Assembly (NCBI GenBank): GCA_037447655.1
Contig: JBBHKE010000304.1
Coordinates: forward strand, 22,501 to 32,860
Direction: 5' to 3'
Length of the DNA stretch: 10,360 nt
DNA from: Zygnema cylindricum
Lineage: Eukaryota > Streptophyta > Zygnematophyceae > Zygnematales > Zygnemataceae
Shown here: positions 1 through 6,979 of the stretch, piece by piece
Layout: every line of letters starts with the position of its first letter
Numbering within the stretch: position 1 is the first letter of the stretch
Translations under genes and position numbers: made by a program
The notes under the pieces: generated by a model
Database searches by the model: none
Seen by the model: only the letters and a program-made list of their open reading frames with translations
What the model was told of the DNA's origin: nothing

Positions 1-80
1 GCATTAAAAATATTGACTGAAATATAAGTGTCAAAATTAACAGATAAAGCATAAATCCACACTAATTCTTGTCATTAAAC

Positions 81-236
81 ATGTCAAAACAAAAAATAAA
101 AAATATATATAATGTGAACGGAAAATCAAACTCGTTCAGTGAAAAGTTAAATGATCATAAAAAGAAAAATAAATCTTTAAGAAGAAAAAATAAGTGTTTA
201 ATAGGAAAGAAAGAAGATTTGGGGGGAGCAGGTGGG
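81..236 (+). other. possible small lysine-rich exon, unproven
   Basis: An ATG at 81 opens a frame that stays open to a TAG at 258-260, 59 codons in all. The product is rich in Lys and Asn and begins MSKQKIKNIYNVNG. A candidate donor follows GGAGCA at 236/237 (CAG then GTGGGT), leaving phase 1. That phase does not match the acceptor at 1512, which needs two bases from the preceding exon, so this cannot join directly to the next supported exon. The stretch is AT-rich and of low complexity, so an open frame of this length could arise by chance. I recognise no domain. Confidence 0.15.
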
Positions 237-305
237 TCAGGGAATTTTTGCTCCGAGTAGTCCCGGACGGCCCCAATTTATGAGGTCAGATCTCATTGGT
301 CCTAT

Positions 306-757
306 GGTTTACTTATTCCCTCTCGCTCTCTCCCTCTCTCTCGCTCTCTCCCTCCCTCCGCTCTCTCTCTCCCACCCTCCTCTCTCGCTCTCTCCCCCCC
401 CCCTCTCTCTCTCCCCCCCTCTCTCTCTCTCCCCCCCTCTCTCTCTCTCCCCCCCTCTCTCTCTCTCCCCCCCCTCTCTCTCCCTCTCTCTCTCCCCCCC
501 CTCTCTCTTTCTCTCCCGCTCTTTCTTCCTCTCCTCCTCTCCTCTCTCTCACTCTCTTCGCTCTCTCACCCCTCTCTCTCTCACTCTATCTCCCCCCTCC
601 TTCCTCTCTCTCTCCCCCTCTCTCCCTCTTTTCCTTTTCTTTCAGTTTATTAATTTTAAAATGGTGATTCTCTTATTTGTTTTTATGTGTTTACTTATTC
701 AATTATTATGGGGTTGTCGCTCTCTCTCTCCCTCTCTCTCTCTCTCCCTCTTGTTTC
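306..757 (+). repeat. imperfect (CT)n / C-rich polypyrimidine tract
   Basis: From about 306 to 643 the + strand is nearly pure pyrimidine, with CTCTCT runs alternating with C6-C9 blocks. The repeat of 'CTCTCTCTCTCCCCCC' with period about 20 between 395 and 500 suggests local tandem amplification. After an AT-rich break (about 644-717, which includes GGTGATTCTC and TTATTTG) a second CT run covers about 718-757. Open frames through it on either strand encode only Ser-Leu-Pro or Arg-Glu-Gly strings and are satellite artefacts. If transcribed, this lies in the intron or leader upstream of the exon at 1512. Confidence 0.95.
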
Positions 758-762
758 TCTTT

Positions 763-783
763 GGGGGGAGGGGCGGGGAGGGG
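763..783 (+). other. strong G-quadruplex motif
   Basis: Four G-runs lie on the + strand: G6 at 763-768, then G4 at 770-773, 775-778 and 780-783. They are separated by single bases A, C and A. Four runs of at least four guanines with one-base loops is close to the ideal motif for a very stable parallel G-quadruplex in DNA or RNA. It sits at the boundary where the pyrimidine tract gives way to the purine tract. Formation in the cell is inferred, not shown. Confidence 0.75.
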
Positions 784-849
784 AGCAGAGATGTGTGTGG
801 GCGTTTCTCCTCACGACAAAAGTGCCGTACTGCAGACTCTATGACAGGG

Positions 850-1440
850 GGTAGGTGGGAGGGGGAGAGAGTGGGAGAGGAAAGGGAGAGGGAGAGGGAG
901 GGAGAGGGAAGGGGGAGAGGAGATGGAGAGAGAGGGAGAGAGGAGGGAGAGAGAGGGAAGGCGGAGAGGGAATGAGAGGGAGGGAGCGAGAGGGAGAGAT
1001 GGGGAAGGGGAAAGGGAGAGGGAAAGAGAGGGAGGGAGATGGAGAGAGAGGGAAAGGGAGAGGGTGAGAGGGGGAAAGGGAGAGGGAGGGAGGAGGAGAG
1101 AGATGGAGAGGGATAAAAGGGGGGAGGGAGAAAGGGAGGGGGAGAGGAGAGGGAGACGGGGGGGGTAAGGGGGAGAGGAGGGAGGGAAAGGGAGAGGGAG
1201 AGGGAGCAGGGGGGGATGGGAGGTCGACAGACAGGGGGGATTTGAGAGGGACAGACAGGGGGGGATGGGAGAGGGACAGACAGGGGTAAAGGGAGGGAAC
1301 GAGAGGAAGGGAGAGTGAGAAAGAGAGAAGGAGAGAAAGAAGAAGGAGAGAGAGGGAGAGGGAGTGGGGAGGGGAAGTGGGAGAGGGCGAGGGGGAAAGG
1401 GCGAGGGAGAGGGTGAGGGAGAGGGTGAGGGAGAGGGATT
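850..1440 (+). repeat. imperfect (GA)n / GGGAGA polypurine tract
   Basis: About 590 bases are overwhelmingly G and A, with GAGAGG, GGGAGA and GAGGGA units and rare T or C breaks. It is the strand-reversed counterpart of the CT tract at 306-757. Between 1227 and 1286 a different unit appears: ACAGACAGGGG occurs at 1227, 1251 and 1276, spaced 24-25 bases, as a short embedded minisatellite. Frames open through the tract encode Arg-Glu-Gly strings and are not credible proteins. Confidence 0.95.
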
Positions 1441-1511
1441 AAGAGAGAGCTCTCAAATACTGACAATGGGAGTTTTCTTGGTTTTTCTTGTTTTTCTTTA
1501 ATTTGAAATAG

Positions 1512-2250
1512 GTACACATCCATCGGAAACATTTACAATACTTTACCAAACGAGGCACTAAGAATACAAAGTGGAGAAGTTTTTCATTCGGAAAAAGACA
1601 AAACAAATTCAAATTTAAGTTCAAATTCGAATTCATTTTCCAGTCTTTTATCAAACACAAATGTGATTCCAATTTCAAATACGAATTCAAATACAAATAC
1701 AAATACTAATGGAAATACAAATGGAGATGGTGATGGAAATGGAAACTCGATTGCAAACGGGAACGGGAAAAAATTGGGGACAAGTGAAAATACGAACGAA
1801 ATTTTGGACGGAAATACAATCTCCAAGGGAAATTCTATATTGGAAGAAAATACTAATTCAAATATGAATGGTATAAATGGGTTTTTGCCATTAGAACCTC
1901 CGAAATATAAACCTGCTTATATGTTATTAGATGGACGATTAGAAAGGGCAGGTCGAATTAGTAAAAAAAGAGGAGGAGAGAAATTGGGAGTAGAGGGAGA
2001 GAATGGTTTTAAAAAATTGGAAGCAGAGGGAGAGAATTGTAGTAGGAAATTGGGCGACGAGGGAGAGAGTGGTAGTAGAGAAGTGGGAGGAGAGGGAGAG
2101 AGTGGTAAGAGAAAATTTGGAGCAGAGGGGGGGGAAGAGGGAGAGAGTGGTAGTAAACAAGTGGGAGTGGAGGGAGAGAGTGGTGGTAGTGGTACAGAAA
2201 ATCCCATATCTTCTTCTTGCAACGGGACTTCTTCGACAAAACCTATTGTT
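1512..2250 (+). CDS. low-complexity exon: Asn-rich segment plus 11-residue acidic repeats (function unknown)
   Basis: I do not recognise this protein. The acceptor AG at 1510-1511 follows a good T-rich tract and a branch-like CTGAC (about 1469). The exon begins with one base completing a codon, then YTSIGNIYNTLPNEALRIQSG. Three zones follow. The first, about 1600-1770, is rich in Asn, Ser and Thr (NTNSNTNTNTNGN, then DGDGNGN). The second is a more complex patch, about 1876-1965, containing FLPLEPPKYKPAYMLLDGR, the most protein-like and best homology-search target. The third is six acidic repeats (1978-2187). A consensus donor GTAAGT starts at 2251 in phase 0; without splicing the frame stops at TAA 2257-2259. 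A joined acceptor at 2516 would give an immediate TGA. It lies on the same strand as the kinesin gene but no in-phase junction to it is convincing, so it may be the 3' end of a separate upstream gene. Confidence 0.6.
1978..2187 (+). repeat. 33-bp coding minisatellite, six units (11-residue acidic repeat)
   Basis: Six consecutive in-frame units start at 1978, 2011, 2044, 2077, 2110 and 2155. Five are exactly 33 bases. The fifth is 45 bases because of an extra GGEE-type insertion. The consensus peptide is [K/R]KLGxEGESGS; the second half (EGE-S/N-G/C) is the best conserved. The DNA core is GAGGGAGAGA, which resembles the nearby purine satellite and suggests the coding repeat was seeded by GA sequence. 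Confidence 0.9.
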
Positions 2251-3240
2251 GTAAGTTAATTATATAATTTTTTTTTGAAAGATTTGGAAAGTTACGTTTT
2301 CCTTAAGATTTTAAAATTTAAGATTCAGAGGCTAAATTTGAAAAGTCAAGATTTGAAATGTTAAGTTTTTAAAGTTCGGGAATACTGTATTTTTTTAGGG
2401 TAAGGTCAGATTTGAGGAAGGAGAGGGAGGGTGGGAGAGTAGTGATTAATGTATGCAATTCTGTTTACTTTTTTACTTTTTTATGTTCCTTTTTCTTCTC
2501 TCTATTTTTTAATAGTGATGGGCACCATTGTGCCCAAAATTCAATGTTAAATGTTTTGCATGATTCGTTTTTTTTTTTTTTTTTCTCTTTTTTTTGGTGG
2601 AGGGCATGTGTATATTTGTCTTTATGGAACTTATTTTTCTGCGTCTTCATTTTCCATTGGGATTTGTGTGGATTGAAATACTGTTGAGTTTCGTAACCTA
2701 AATGAATAATTGAACGGAAGAAAACAAAAAATGTTTTTAACTTCCAATAAGAAAGGCAAAAGTAAAAAAAACCTATGTTTTTTTTGTTATCTTTTTACCA
2801 CAATCTTGATGTACACGGAAAGTGTGTGGGTTATACATGGAACGAAAAAGCTCAGTTTTAATTTCATAGTACATATATTACAGCCTATCTTCAAATGCTC
2901 AATTTTTAGCATTTTCCAATTGAATCCTATCTCATCATTTTTTTTATAACCTGACTCGTTTTAATGACCAGTTATTCTAACTCATTGAATTAAGGACCTT
3001 TTACATAATTTGAGTGGAAAAATTAATTGAGTACATGATATCGACAACATTATCATGACCACTGCAAGAAAGTTATGAAAGATTTGAAACAAAATTGGTA
3101 GTCGAAGGCTTAAACAAGAAACAGTCTCCAATCTTGGTAAGGAAAATGAACAAGAAGATCCACTCTGTTGGAGTTAAAGCTTGTAGGAATTGGAGATTCA
3201 AGTATTTGCGTTTAAACATCCACGGGTGCTGTTTAATCAC
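2251..3240 (+). other. non-coding stretch: candidate short intron and 3' region
   Basis: No credible gene was found. The first part (2251-2515) reads as an intron: GTAAGT at its left end, and a long T-rich tract ending TTTTTTAATAG at 2515. After it comes TGA, then AT-rich sequence with poly-T (about 2569-2583), TGTATATTTG and AATGAATAAT (near 2701), which resembles a plant 3' UTR with polyadenylation signals. From about 2720 to 3240 I see only AT-rich sequence with no repeat or coding pattern. Confidence 0.35.
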
Positions 3241-3249
3241 CTTCTAGTC

Positions 3250-3313
3250 TCCATCTTTCTTTCACTCCCTCTCTCTTTTTCAGACTCCCGCTCGTATTAG
3301 GGTTTCGGCAAGG
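3250..3313 (+). promoter_or_regulatory. pyrimidine patch and telo-box, possible leader exon end
   Basis: A CT-rich patch (about 3250-3280) is followed by TTAGGGTTT at 3297-3305, the reverse complement of the plant telo-box AAACCCTAA. Telo-boxes are known near transcription starts of plant genes active in dividing cells. The following GGCAAG then GTAGGTGAG (donor GT at 3313) could be a 5' UTR exon with a donor, in which case the kinesin gene would have a leader intron of about 1.35 kb. Without RNA evidence the transcription start is unknown. Confidence 0.35.
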
Positions 3314-3391
3314 TAGGTGAGTCGATAATCGGTTGCAATGTATCGGCAGAAGTCGTCTCTCGATATAGTGCGATATGTGACGCTATTCGAA

Positions 3392-3399
3392 CCACGTGG
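3392..3399. promoter_or_regulatory. G-box (CCACGTGG)
   Basis: A perfect palindromic CACGTG core with C and G flanks, the classical plant bZIP/bHLH binding site. It lies about 45 bases left of the E2F-like site, in the non-coding region upstream of the kinesin exons. Function is inferred only from the motif. Confidence 0.4.
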
Positions 3400-3436
3400 C
3401 AGTTTGTGGTAAAAGGAGTTCGCCAGCTGGTGGAAT

Positions 3437-3444
3437 TTTGGCGG
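3437..3444 (+). promoter_or_regulatory. E2F-like site (TTTGGCGG)
   Basis: TTTGGCGG fits the E2F consensus TTTSSCGS completely. It lies only 20 bases upstream of a perfect MSA element (3464). Plant E2F and MYB3R factors act together in DREAM-type complexes on cell-cycle genes, which makes the pairing suggestive. An eight-base degenerate match is expected every few kilobases by chance. Confidence 0.35.
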
Positions 3445-3463
3445 GTCCTGTCTTCATTCAAGA

Positions 3464-3474
3464 TCCAACGGTCA
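3464..3474 (+). promoter_or_regulatory. mitosis-specific activator (MSA) element, full consensus match
   Basis: TCCAACGGTCA matches YCYAACGGYYA at all 11 positions. MSA elements bind three-repeat MYB (MYB3R) factors and drive G2/M expression, including of mitotic plant kinesins. It lies about 1.2 kb upstream of the proposed kinesin start codon. The surrounding GATCCAACGGTCAGAT also resembles phrases common in plant dispersed repeats, so a transposon origin is possible. Confidence 0.5.
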
Positions 3475-4068
3475 GATGAAAACTTGAAATTTGAAAACGC
3501 ATTTGTACTTTAATCTCCAAAGTTTGTGGAAAAGTGAAAGCTTTAAATCGTTTGTCATCCAATGGAGACTCAGATCCCGTATCGTACATTTGTGGTTAAA
3601 ATCATGACAACTCATTTTAGCCGTTGATTCAAATTTGTGCTGTCTCGTACGGAAGTAACTAACCGTTTAAAATTTTGAATGATGGAGATACATGTAAATA
3701 ACCATAATCCCGTTACAGTTCCGTTTCATGAGGGGGGGGGAATATTCAAAATTTCGAAGGTTTCGTACACCAGCCTCTGCGGCGACAATCTTTTGTTTCA
3801 TCTGTTCGTACGTTGTTGACAAGACGCGCACATTTATGTCCGTCCGATCTCATGTATCGGTGGATGTTACAGTAGTTAAATGAGCAGGAAATTTAACCTT
3901 TTTGGTTGGACAATTCATCAATTATGTGTTTAGACTTTAGACTGATAACTTCCAGCGCACTTTAAGTATATTTTACTCGATTGACGGTCACAATTTAAAG
4001 TAGAAATCTATGTTCACGTTGTTAAATGAGAGTCTCTATTGAAAAGTCTGAGTCTGTGTCACGACATT

Positions 4069-4079
4069 TGGCCGTTGGG
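4069..4079 (-). promoter_or_regulatory. mitosis-specific activator (MSA) element, minus strand, full consensus match
   Basis: Read on the minus strand this is CCCAACGGCCA, again matching YCYAACGGYYA at all 11 positions. It lies about 0.6 kb upstream of the proposed kinesin start codon and 41 bases from a near match at 4120-4130. Confidence 0.5.
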
Positions 4080-4119
4080 CTTGCCGATCCCTTCTTTACC
4101 CGATGATTATATGTCCAGA

Positions 4120-4130
4120 TCCAACGGCTC
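4120..4130 (+). promoter_or_regulatory. near-consensus MSA element (10 of 11)
   Basis: TCCAACGGCTC differs from YCYAACGGYYA only in the last base. With the sites at 3464 and 4069 it makes a cluster of three. The same AGATCCAACGG phrase precedes both this site and the one at 3464, which suggests the two share an origin. Confidence 0.35.
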
Positions 4131-4691
4131 TCCTGAGAGATCAGTCACGCCACACCCTGTTTAAAACTTGTCCGATTCTAACGTTTCACTTCAAGAAATT
4201 TATTATGCATAATCAATATGTAGCCGTCTGATTTTCAGCTGAAGTGATAAGTTAGAACAGTACGTATTCTGAACGGCTGTCAAATATGTTTGACGTTTCT
4301 TGCTGTAAAGCTTTATTGAATGTCTTATCATGTACTGTACTGTTGTGCTCATTTCAGATTCCTACTCTTTTTGTTTAATTTTCTCTCGGCTGCTGTGCTT
4401 CGATCCTTCAAAGATACAAATTGCCACAACCAGCTGCTGTTTGCGAAATTAATTTTGCCATTCTTTTATTTTTTTCAACTTCTTTTTTACTGGTTATGTT
4501 CTCTTCTTAAAACTAACGTTGCTGCAACTAACCTGACTTTGAAGGAAATAGGTCCAGATTGCTGAAGATAGTGTCAGTACAACTGTTTTGGTAATTTTTT
4601 TTTTCACATTTTTCGGTCATTTTTGTTAACTTTCCTTTATTTTTGGAGATTTTTTTTGGAAGTATATCAAGGTCAAGAAGAAAAATTACTG

Positions 4692-5847
4692 ATGGTTTTA
4701 GAAAGAGAGGGAGAGGGAGCGGAAATGGGAGGAGAAGGAGAGATAGAAAAAATTACTGATGTAAATAAGAAATTTGAAGAACATGTACTATTTTTGGACG
4801 ATGGATTTCCCATGGAAATGCCGCCTGCCAGCCCTTCTAAGGGGTTTAAAATCACAATAAAAGTGGAAAAACATGGAGAATATTTTGACGATTCTTCTAT
4901 GAAAATGCCAGCTGTGAACTCTCCAATGGAGTTTAAAATCGCAAGAAAAGGTGAAAAACATACACCATTTTTGGATGATTTATCCATGGAAATGCCAGCT
5001 GTCACTAGCCCTACTATGAATTTTGAAAGAGGAGTAAGAGATTGTGAAGAAAATACTTCATCCCCATGTCTCCCTATAAAGATTCCCCCGCAATTTGTAT
5101 CAAATGTATTATCAAATACCACATTAGAAAAAAGGAGAAAGGATAATTTGGACTTGGAGACAAACTCAAAGGGAGATAGTTGGGGTCCAGAAAACCTCCC
5201 GACCTCTGGTCAAATTTTGTTTAAGGAGAGGGAGGGAGAGGGAGAGTTATTGTTGAGTAGACAAGCAAGTATCGGAAGCAATAATGGAGAGATAAATCTA
5301 ACTAAGGGAATGAGGGAAGATATAATCAAATCGGAGGTCCTGGGGCTTGAGAGAGAAAAAATAAAGGAACTTAACATTAACACAGGAATGGGAAGGGGGG
5401 AGGAGGAGTCGGCGATACAATCACGTATGGCTTCTCAGCCGGATGCAATTCAAATAATATCTCAATCTGTCATCCCTCACATTTTGGAAAATGTGGTTTC
5501 AGTTGAATCCTTGGATAACGAATCAGGCGATATAAAAAACATGGCAAAAAAGACGCCCGTTATCTCACAAGAGCTTCATTCATGGCAATCTTTGGGAGTG
5601 TCAGAAAAGAAGAAGTCCATAATGGCAACACCGACGCGGTCCCTTTATCAAGAATTGGGGAGACAAAGGAGGAGCGTAGGAAGGCAAGAGAAGAGTTTGG
5701 TCGAGTCTTGGGAAACCTATAAGACAGCTGTAGAGTCAGATTGTGGGGACTCAGCTTTTGGAGGAAGTAATCGGGAAATTGTTTCAGAAACAGATTATAT
5801 CAAGCGGTTATCTGGCAAAAACCTGCCTCTCGATATTCCAGCGAATG
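4692..5847 (+). CDS. kinesin-14, coding exon 1: disordered N-terminal region with 30-residue repeats
   Basis: This is the first supported coding exon of the kinesin gene, about 385 residues. The frame is open further left, but that part is T-rich and looks like an acceptor tract (candidate acceptors at 4664/4665 and 4673/4674). I therefore place the start at ATG 4692; ATG 4725 has a better context (GGAAATGG) and is the alternative. The protein is charged, Ser/Thr-rich and probably disordered. Acidic EGEGE strings occur at about residues 4-17 and 178-185. Four 30-residue repeats lie at about 30-135, with Ser-Pro motifs, and a basic stretch (EKKKS, then LGRQRRSVGRQEK) near 313-335. No known domain was recognised; long divergent N-terminal regions are usual in this family. 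The exon ends in phase 1 at GAATG with a good donor GTGAGT at 5848. Its last 94 bases are duplicated to form the next exon. Confidence 0.75.
4776..5093 (+). repeat. four-fold 30-residue protein repeat in the kinesin N-terminal region
   Basis: The anchor M-[E/K]-M-P begins at 4812, 4899 and 4986, and a degenerate I-K-I-P at 5076, spaced 87, 87 and 90 bases. In the first three copies it is preceded by [F/Y]-[L/F]-D-D-x2-[S/P], with the Asp-Asp pair at 4797, 4887 and 4974. It is followed by Ala/Pro, a Ser-Pro site and F-K-I (copies 1 and 2), then by E-K-H leading into the next copy. Composite motif: EKHxx[FY]xDDxSMxMPAxxSPxxFKI. I know no named domain with this pattern. The Ser-Pro sites could be proline-directed kinase targets (inference). 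Confidence 0.85.
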
Positions 5848-5996
5848 GTGAGTTTTCTGTTTTCCAGTTTTGAGTTGTCAGCTCCAGTTTTCAGTTTTCT
5901 GTTTCAGGATTCAGTTCAACTTTCAATTTCAGTTTTGAGCTTTCAGTTTCAGTTTCATTTGTCAGTTTCTGTTTTTTTCTGATGTTGGGGATCCAG
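5848..5996 (+). repeat. short intron filled with TTTCAG acceptor-like repeats
   Basis: This 149-base intron starts GTGAGT and ends ATCCAG. It contains five TTTCAG hexamers (about 5888-5952) and variants such as ATTCAG, GTCAG and CTCCAG. Each resembles a 3' splice site. The next intron starts with a diverged copy of the same sequence, because the exon end and intron start have been duplicated together. Confidence 0.8.
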
Positions 5997-6056
5997 CTTT
6001 TGGAGGAAGTGATTTGGACTTTTCTTCAGAAGCACTTGTCGATATTCCAGAGATTG
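5997..6056 (+). CDS. kinesin-14, coding exon 2: 60-base symmetrical exon born by duplication
   Basis: The exon encodes 20 residues starting AFGGSDLD and ending DIPEI. It is a diverged copy of the last 94 bases of exon 1 (AFGGSN at the start, DIPAN at the end), 33 bases shorter. In exon 1 the sequence GACTCAGCTTTTGG is coding; in this copy the matching GATCCAGCTTTTGG serves as the 3' splice site. Its donor GTGAGT is identical to that of exon 1. Entry and exit phases are both 1, and the length is a multiple of three, so inclusion or skipping keeps the frame. Splicing is inferred from phase and motif; transcript data could show it is optional. Confidence 0.7.
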
Positions 6057-6779
6057 GTGAGTTTTCTGTTTTCCAGTTTTCAGTTTTAGTTTTTGTTTCA
6101 GCATTCAGTTCAGCTCTCAATTTCAGTTTTGAGCTTTCACTTCCAGTTAACAGTTTCAGTTTTTTTTTGGTGTTTCTTTGGAAAACCACAAGCTTTCAAA
6201 CTTTAATCCAACAACTGTCATGAATGAGTTTTGAATTTGAGATGAAGATATCATTCTCCTACTGATTCTGTATATTGATTTGGGTTTCGTTTCTGTTAAG
6301 CAATCATAGACTGTGCTTCTATGCTTTACTGTTTGAACATTTTTTAGTTTATGGTTACCCGTTTGGTTTATATTAGTTTTTAGGACCCTTTTCTTTTCGT
6401 TTTTGTGTCTATTGTTTTAGTTCTTTAGTCTGCTTTAGTCCAGAAACATCTTTTTGTAAGTCTAATTCATCCAGATCTATCATCTCTCATTCGTGACCTC
6501 CCATATTCTAACCATATTGTACTAATGACATATTAATAACAGCCCTAATGATTTCCTTCTTTTTTTTCCTTTGTATTCCTTTTCGTACAGTTTTTAGCAG
6601 TGCCACACCCCATCGTTTCCTCTCATTTTTGAATTTCCCGTATTCTAACCTTCTCAAACATTCTGTCTCTCTCTCTCCCTCACTCTCCCTCTTCCTGCTC
6701 CCTTCTCTCTCCCTTCTCCCCCCCTTCTCTCCCCCTCTCTCTCCCCCTCTCTCCTCTCTCCTATGTCTGTCTTTTTTAG
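6057..6779 (+). other. intron with duplicated start and CT-rich acceptor tract
   Basis: The first part (6057 to about 6170) is the duplicated copy of the preceding intron, with four TTTCAG hexamers. From about 6170 to 6660 I see only AT-rich, non-repetitive sequence with no coding signal. From about 6662 to 6770 it is a CT/C-rich satellite that directly forms the polypyrimidine tract of the next exon, ending CTTTTTTAG at 6779. Confidence 0.75.
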
Positions 6780-6979
6780 ATATTGTGTGTACAGGCTCCA
6801 AGACACCCTCCTCCCAATCTATCCTTTCTTGGTTGATGGCCGCCAAAACAAACCGGCAATCGGTGATGTCACAAATCAATTCGATTAAATCGAGAGTCGA
6901 TAGTATGTCGCCAGAGACGCAGCAAACACAAAGAGTGCCCGACTCCTCGGAGAAAGTTGAGAGCTCCAGGCAACCGGAG
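6780..6979 (+). CDS. kinesin-14, coding exon 3: hydrophilic linker before the stalk
   Basis: The exon enters with two bases completing a codon and leaves in phase 0, giving 66 full codons. The product reads IVCTGSKTPSSQSILSWLMA, then a Gln/Ser/Arg-rich stretch ending VPDSSEKVESSRQPE. No domain is recognised. A second acceptor, ACAG at 6791-6794, is also in the right phase and would drop five residues (start 6795). The donor is GTGAGG at 6980. The last part of this exon, from GAGAGTCGAT at 6892 through the donor and into the intron, is repeated twice downstream (7071 and 7228). The join to exon 4 gives SSRQPE then IKEKQRK in frame. Confidence 0.75.

Larger units (their letters stand above)
3314..4660 (+). 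other. non-coding upstream region or leader intron of the kinesin gene
   Basis: No open frame of credible length or composition is present. The stretch is less AT-rich and more complex than its surroundings and carries eight AACGG/CCGTT cores (3467, 3621, 3663, 3710, 3721, 4072, 4123, 4272) plus a run of about ten G at 3732. I found no terminal inverted repeats or target-site duplications, but composition and the repeated AGATCCAACGG phrase allow an old non-autonomous transposon. The right end (about 4595-4665) is T-rich and reads as a polypyrimidine tract before the first kinesin coding exon. Confidence 0.4.

Noticed and set aside
775-850. Candidate exon between the CT and GA tracts (DVCGRFSSRQKCRTADSMTG)
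   Set aside because: AGCAG and GGGTAGGT-like edges exist, but the possible exit phases do not fit the acceptor at 1512 in any frame that stays open.
232-975. Long open frames through the CT tract encoding Ser-Leu-Pro strings
   Set aside because: Dinucleotide repeats lack stop codons in every frame, so open length is meaningless. Composition is pure satellite and both strands are open at once.
699-1532. Minus-strand 277-codon open frame
   Set aside because: It is the reverse complement of the GA tract and part of the 1512 exon, rich only in Leu, Pro and Ser, with no domain or supporting signals.
3314-4320. Complete transposable element
   Set aside because: Composition and the repeated AGATCCAACGG phrase hint at one, but I could find no terminal repeats, target-site duplication or transposase remnant, so it is only mentioned as a possibility.
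4578-4691. Leftward extension of kinesin exon 1, phase 0 from an acceptor at 4577, joining the 1512-2250 exon
   Set aside because: The extension would encode a Phe-rich string from what looks like the polypyrimidine tract of a later acceptor. Phase alone allows it, but composition argues against it.
4673-5122. Minus-strand 149-codon frame opposite kinesin exon 1
   Set aside because: It overlaps the region of clear plus-strand protein repeats and has no independent support.
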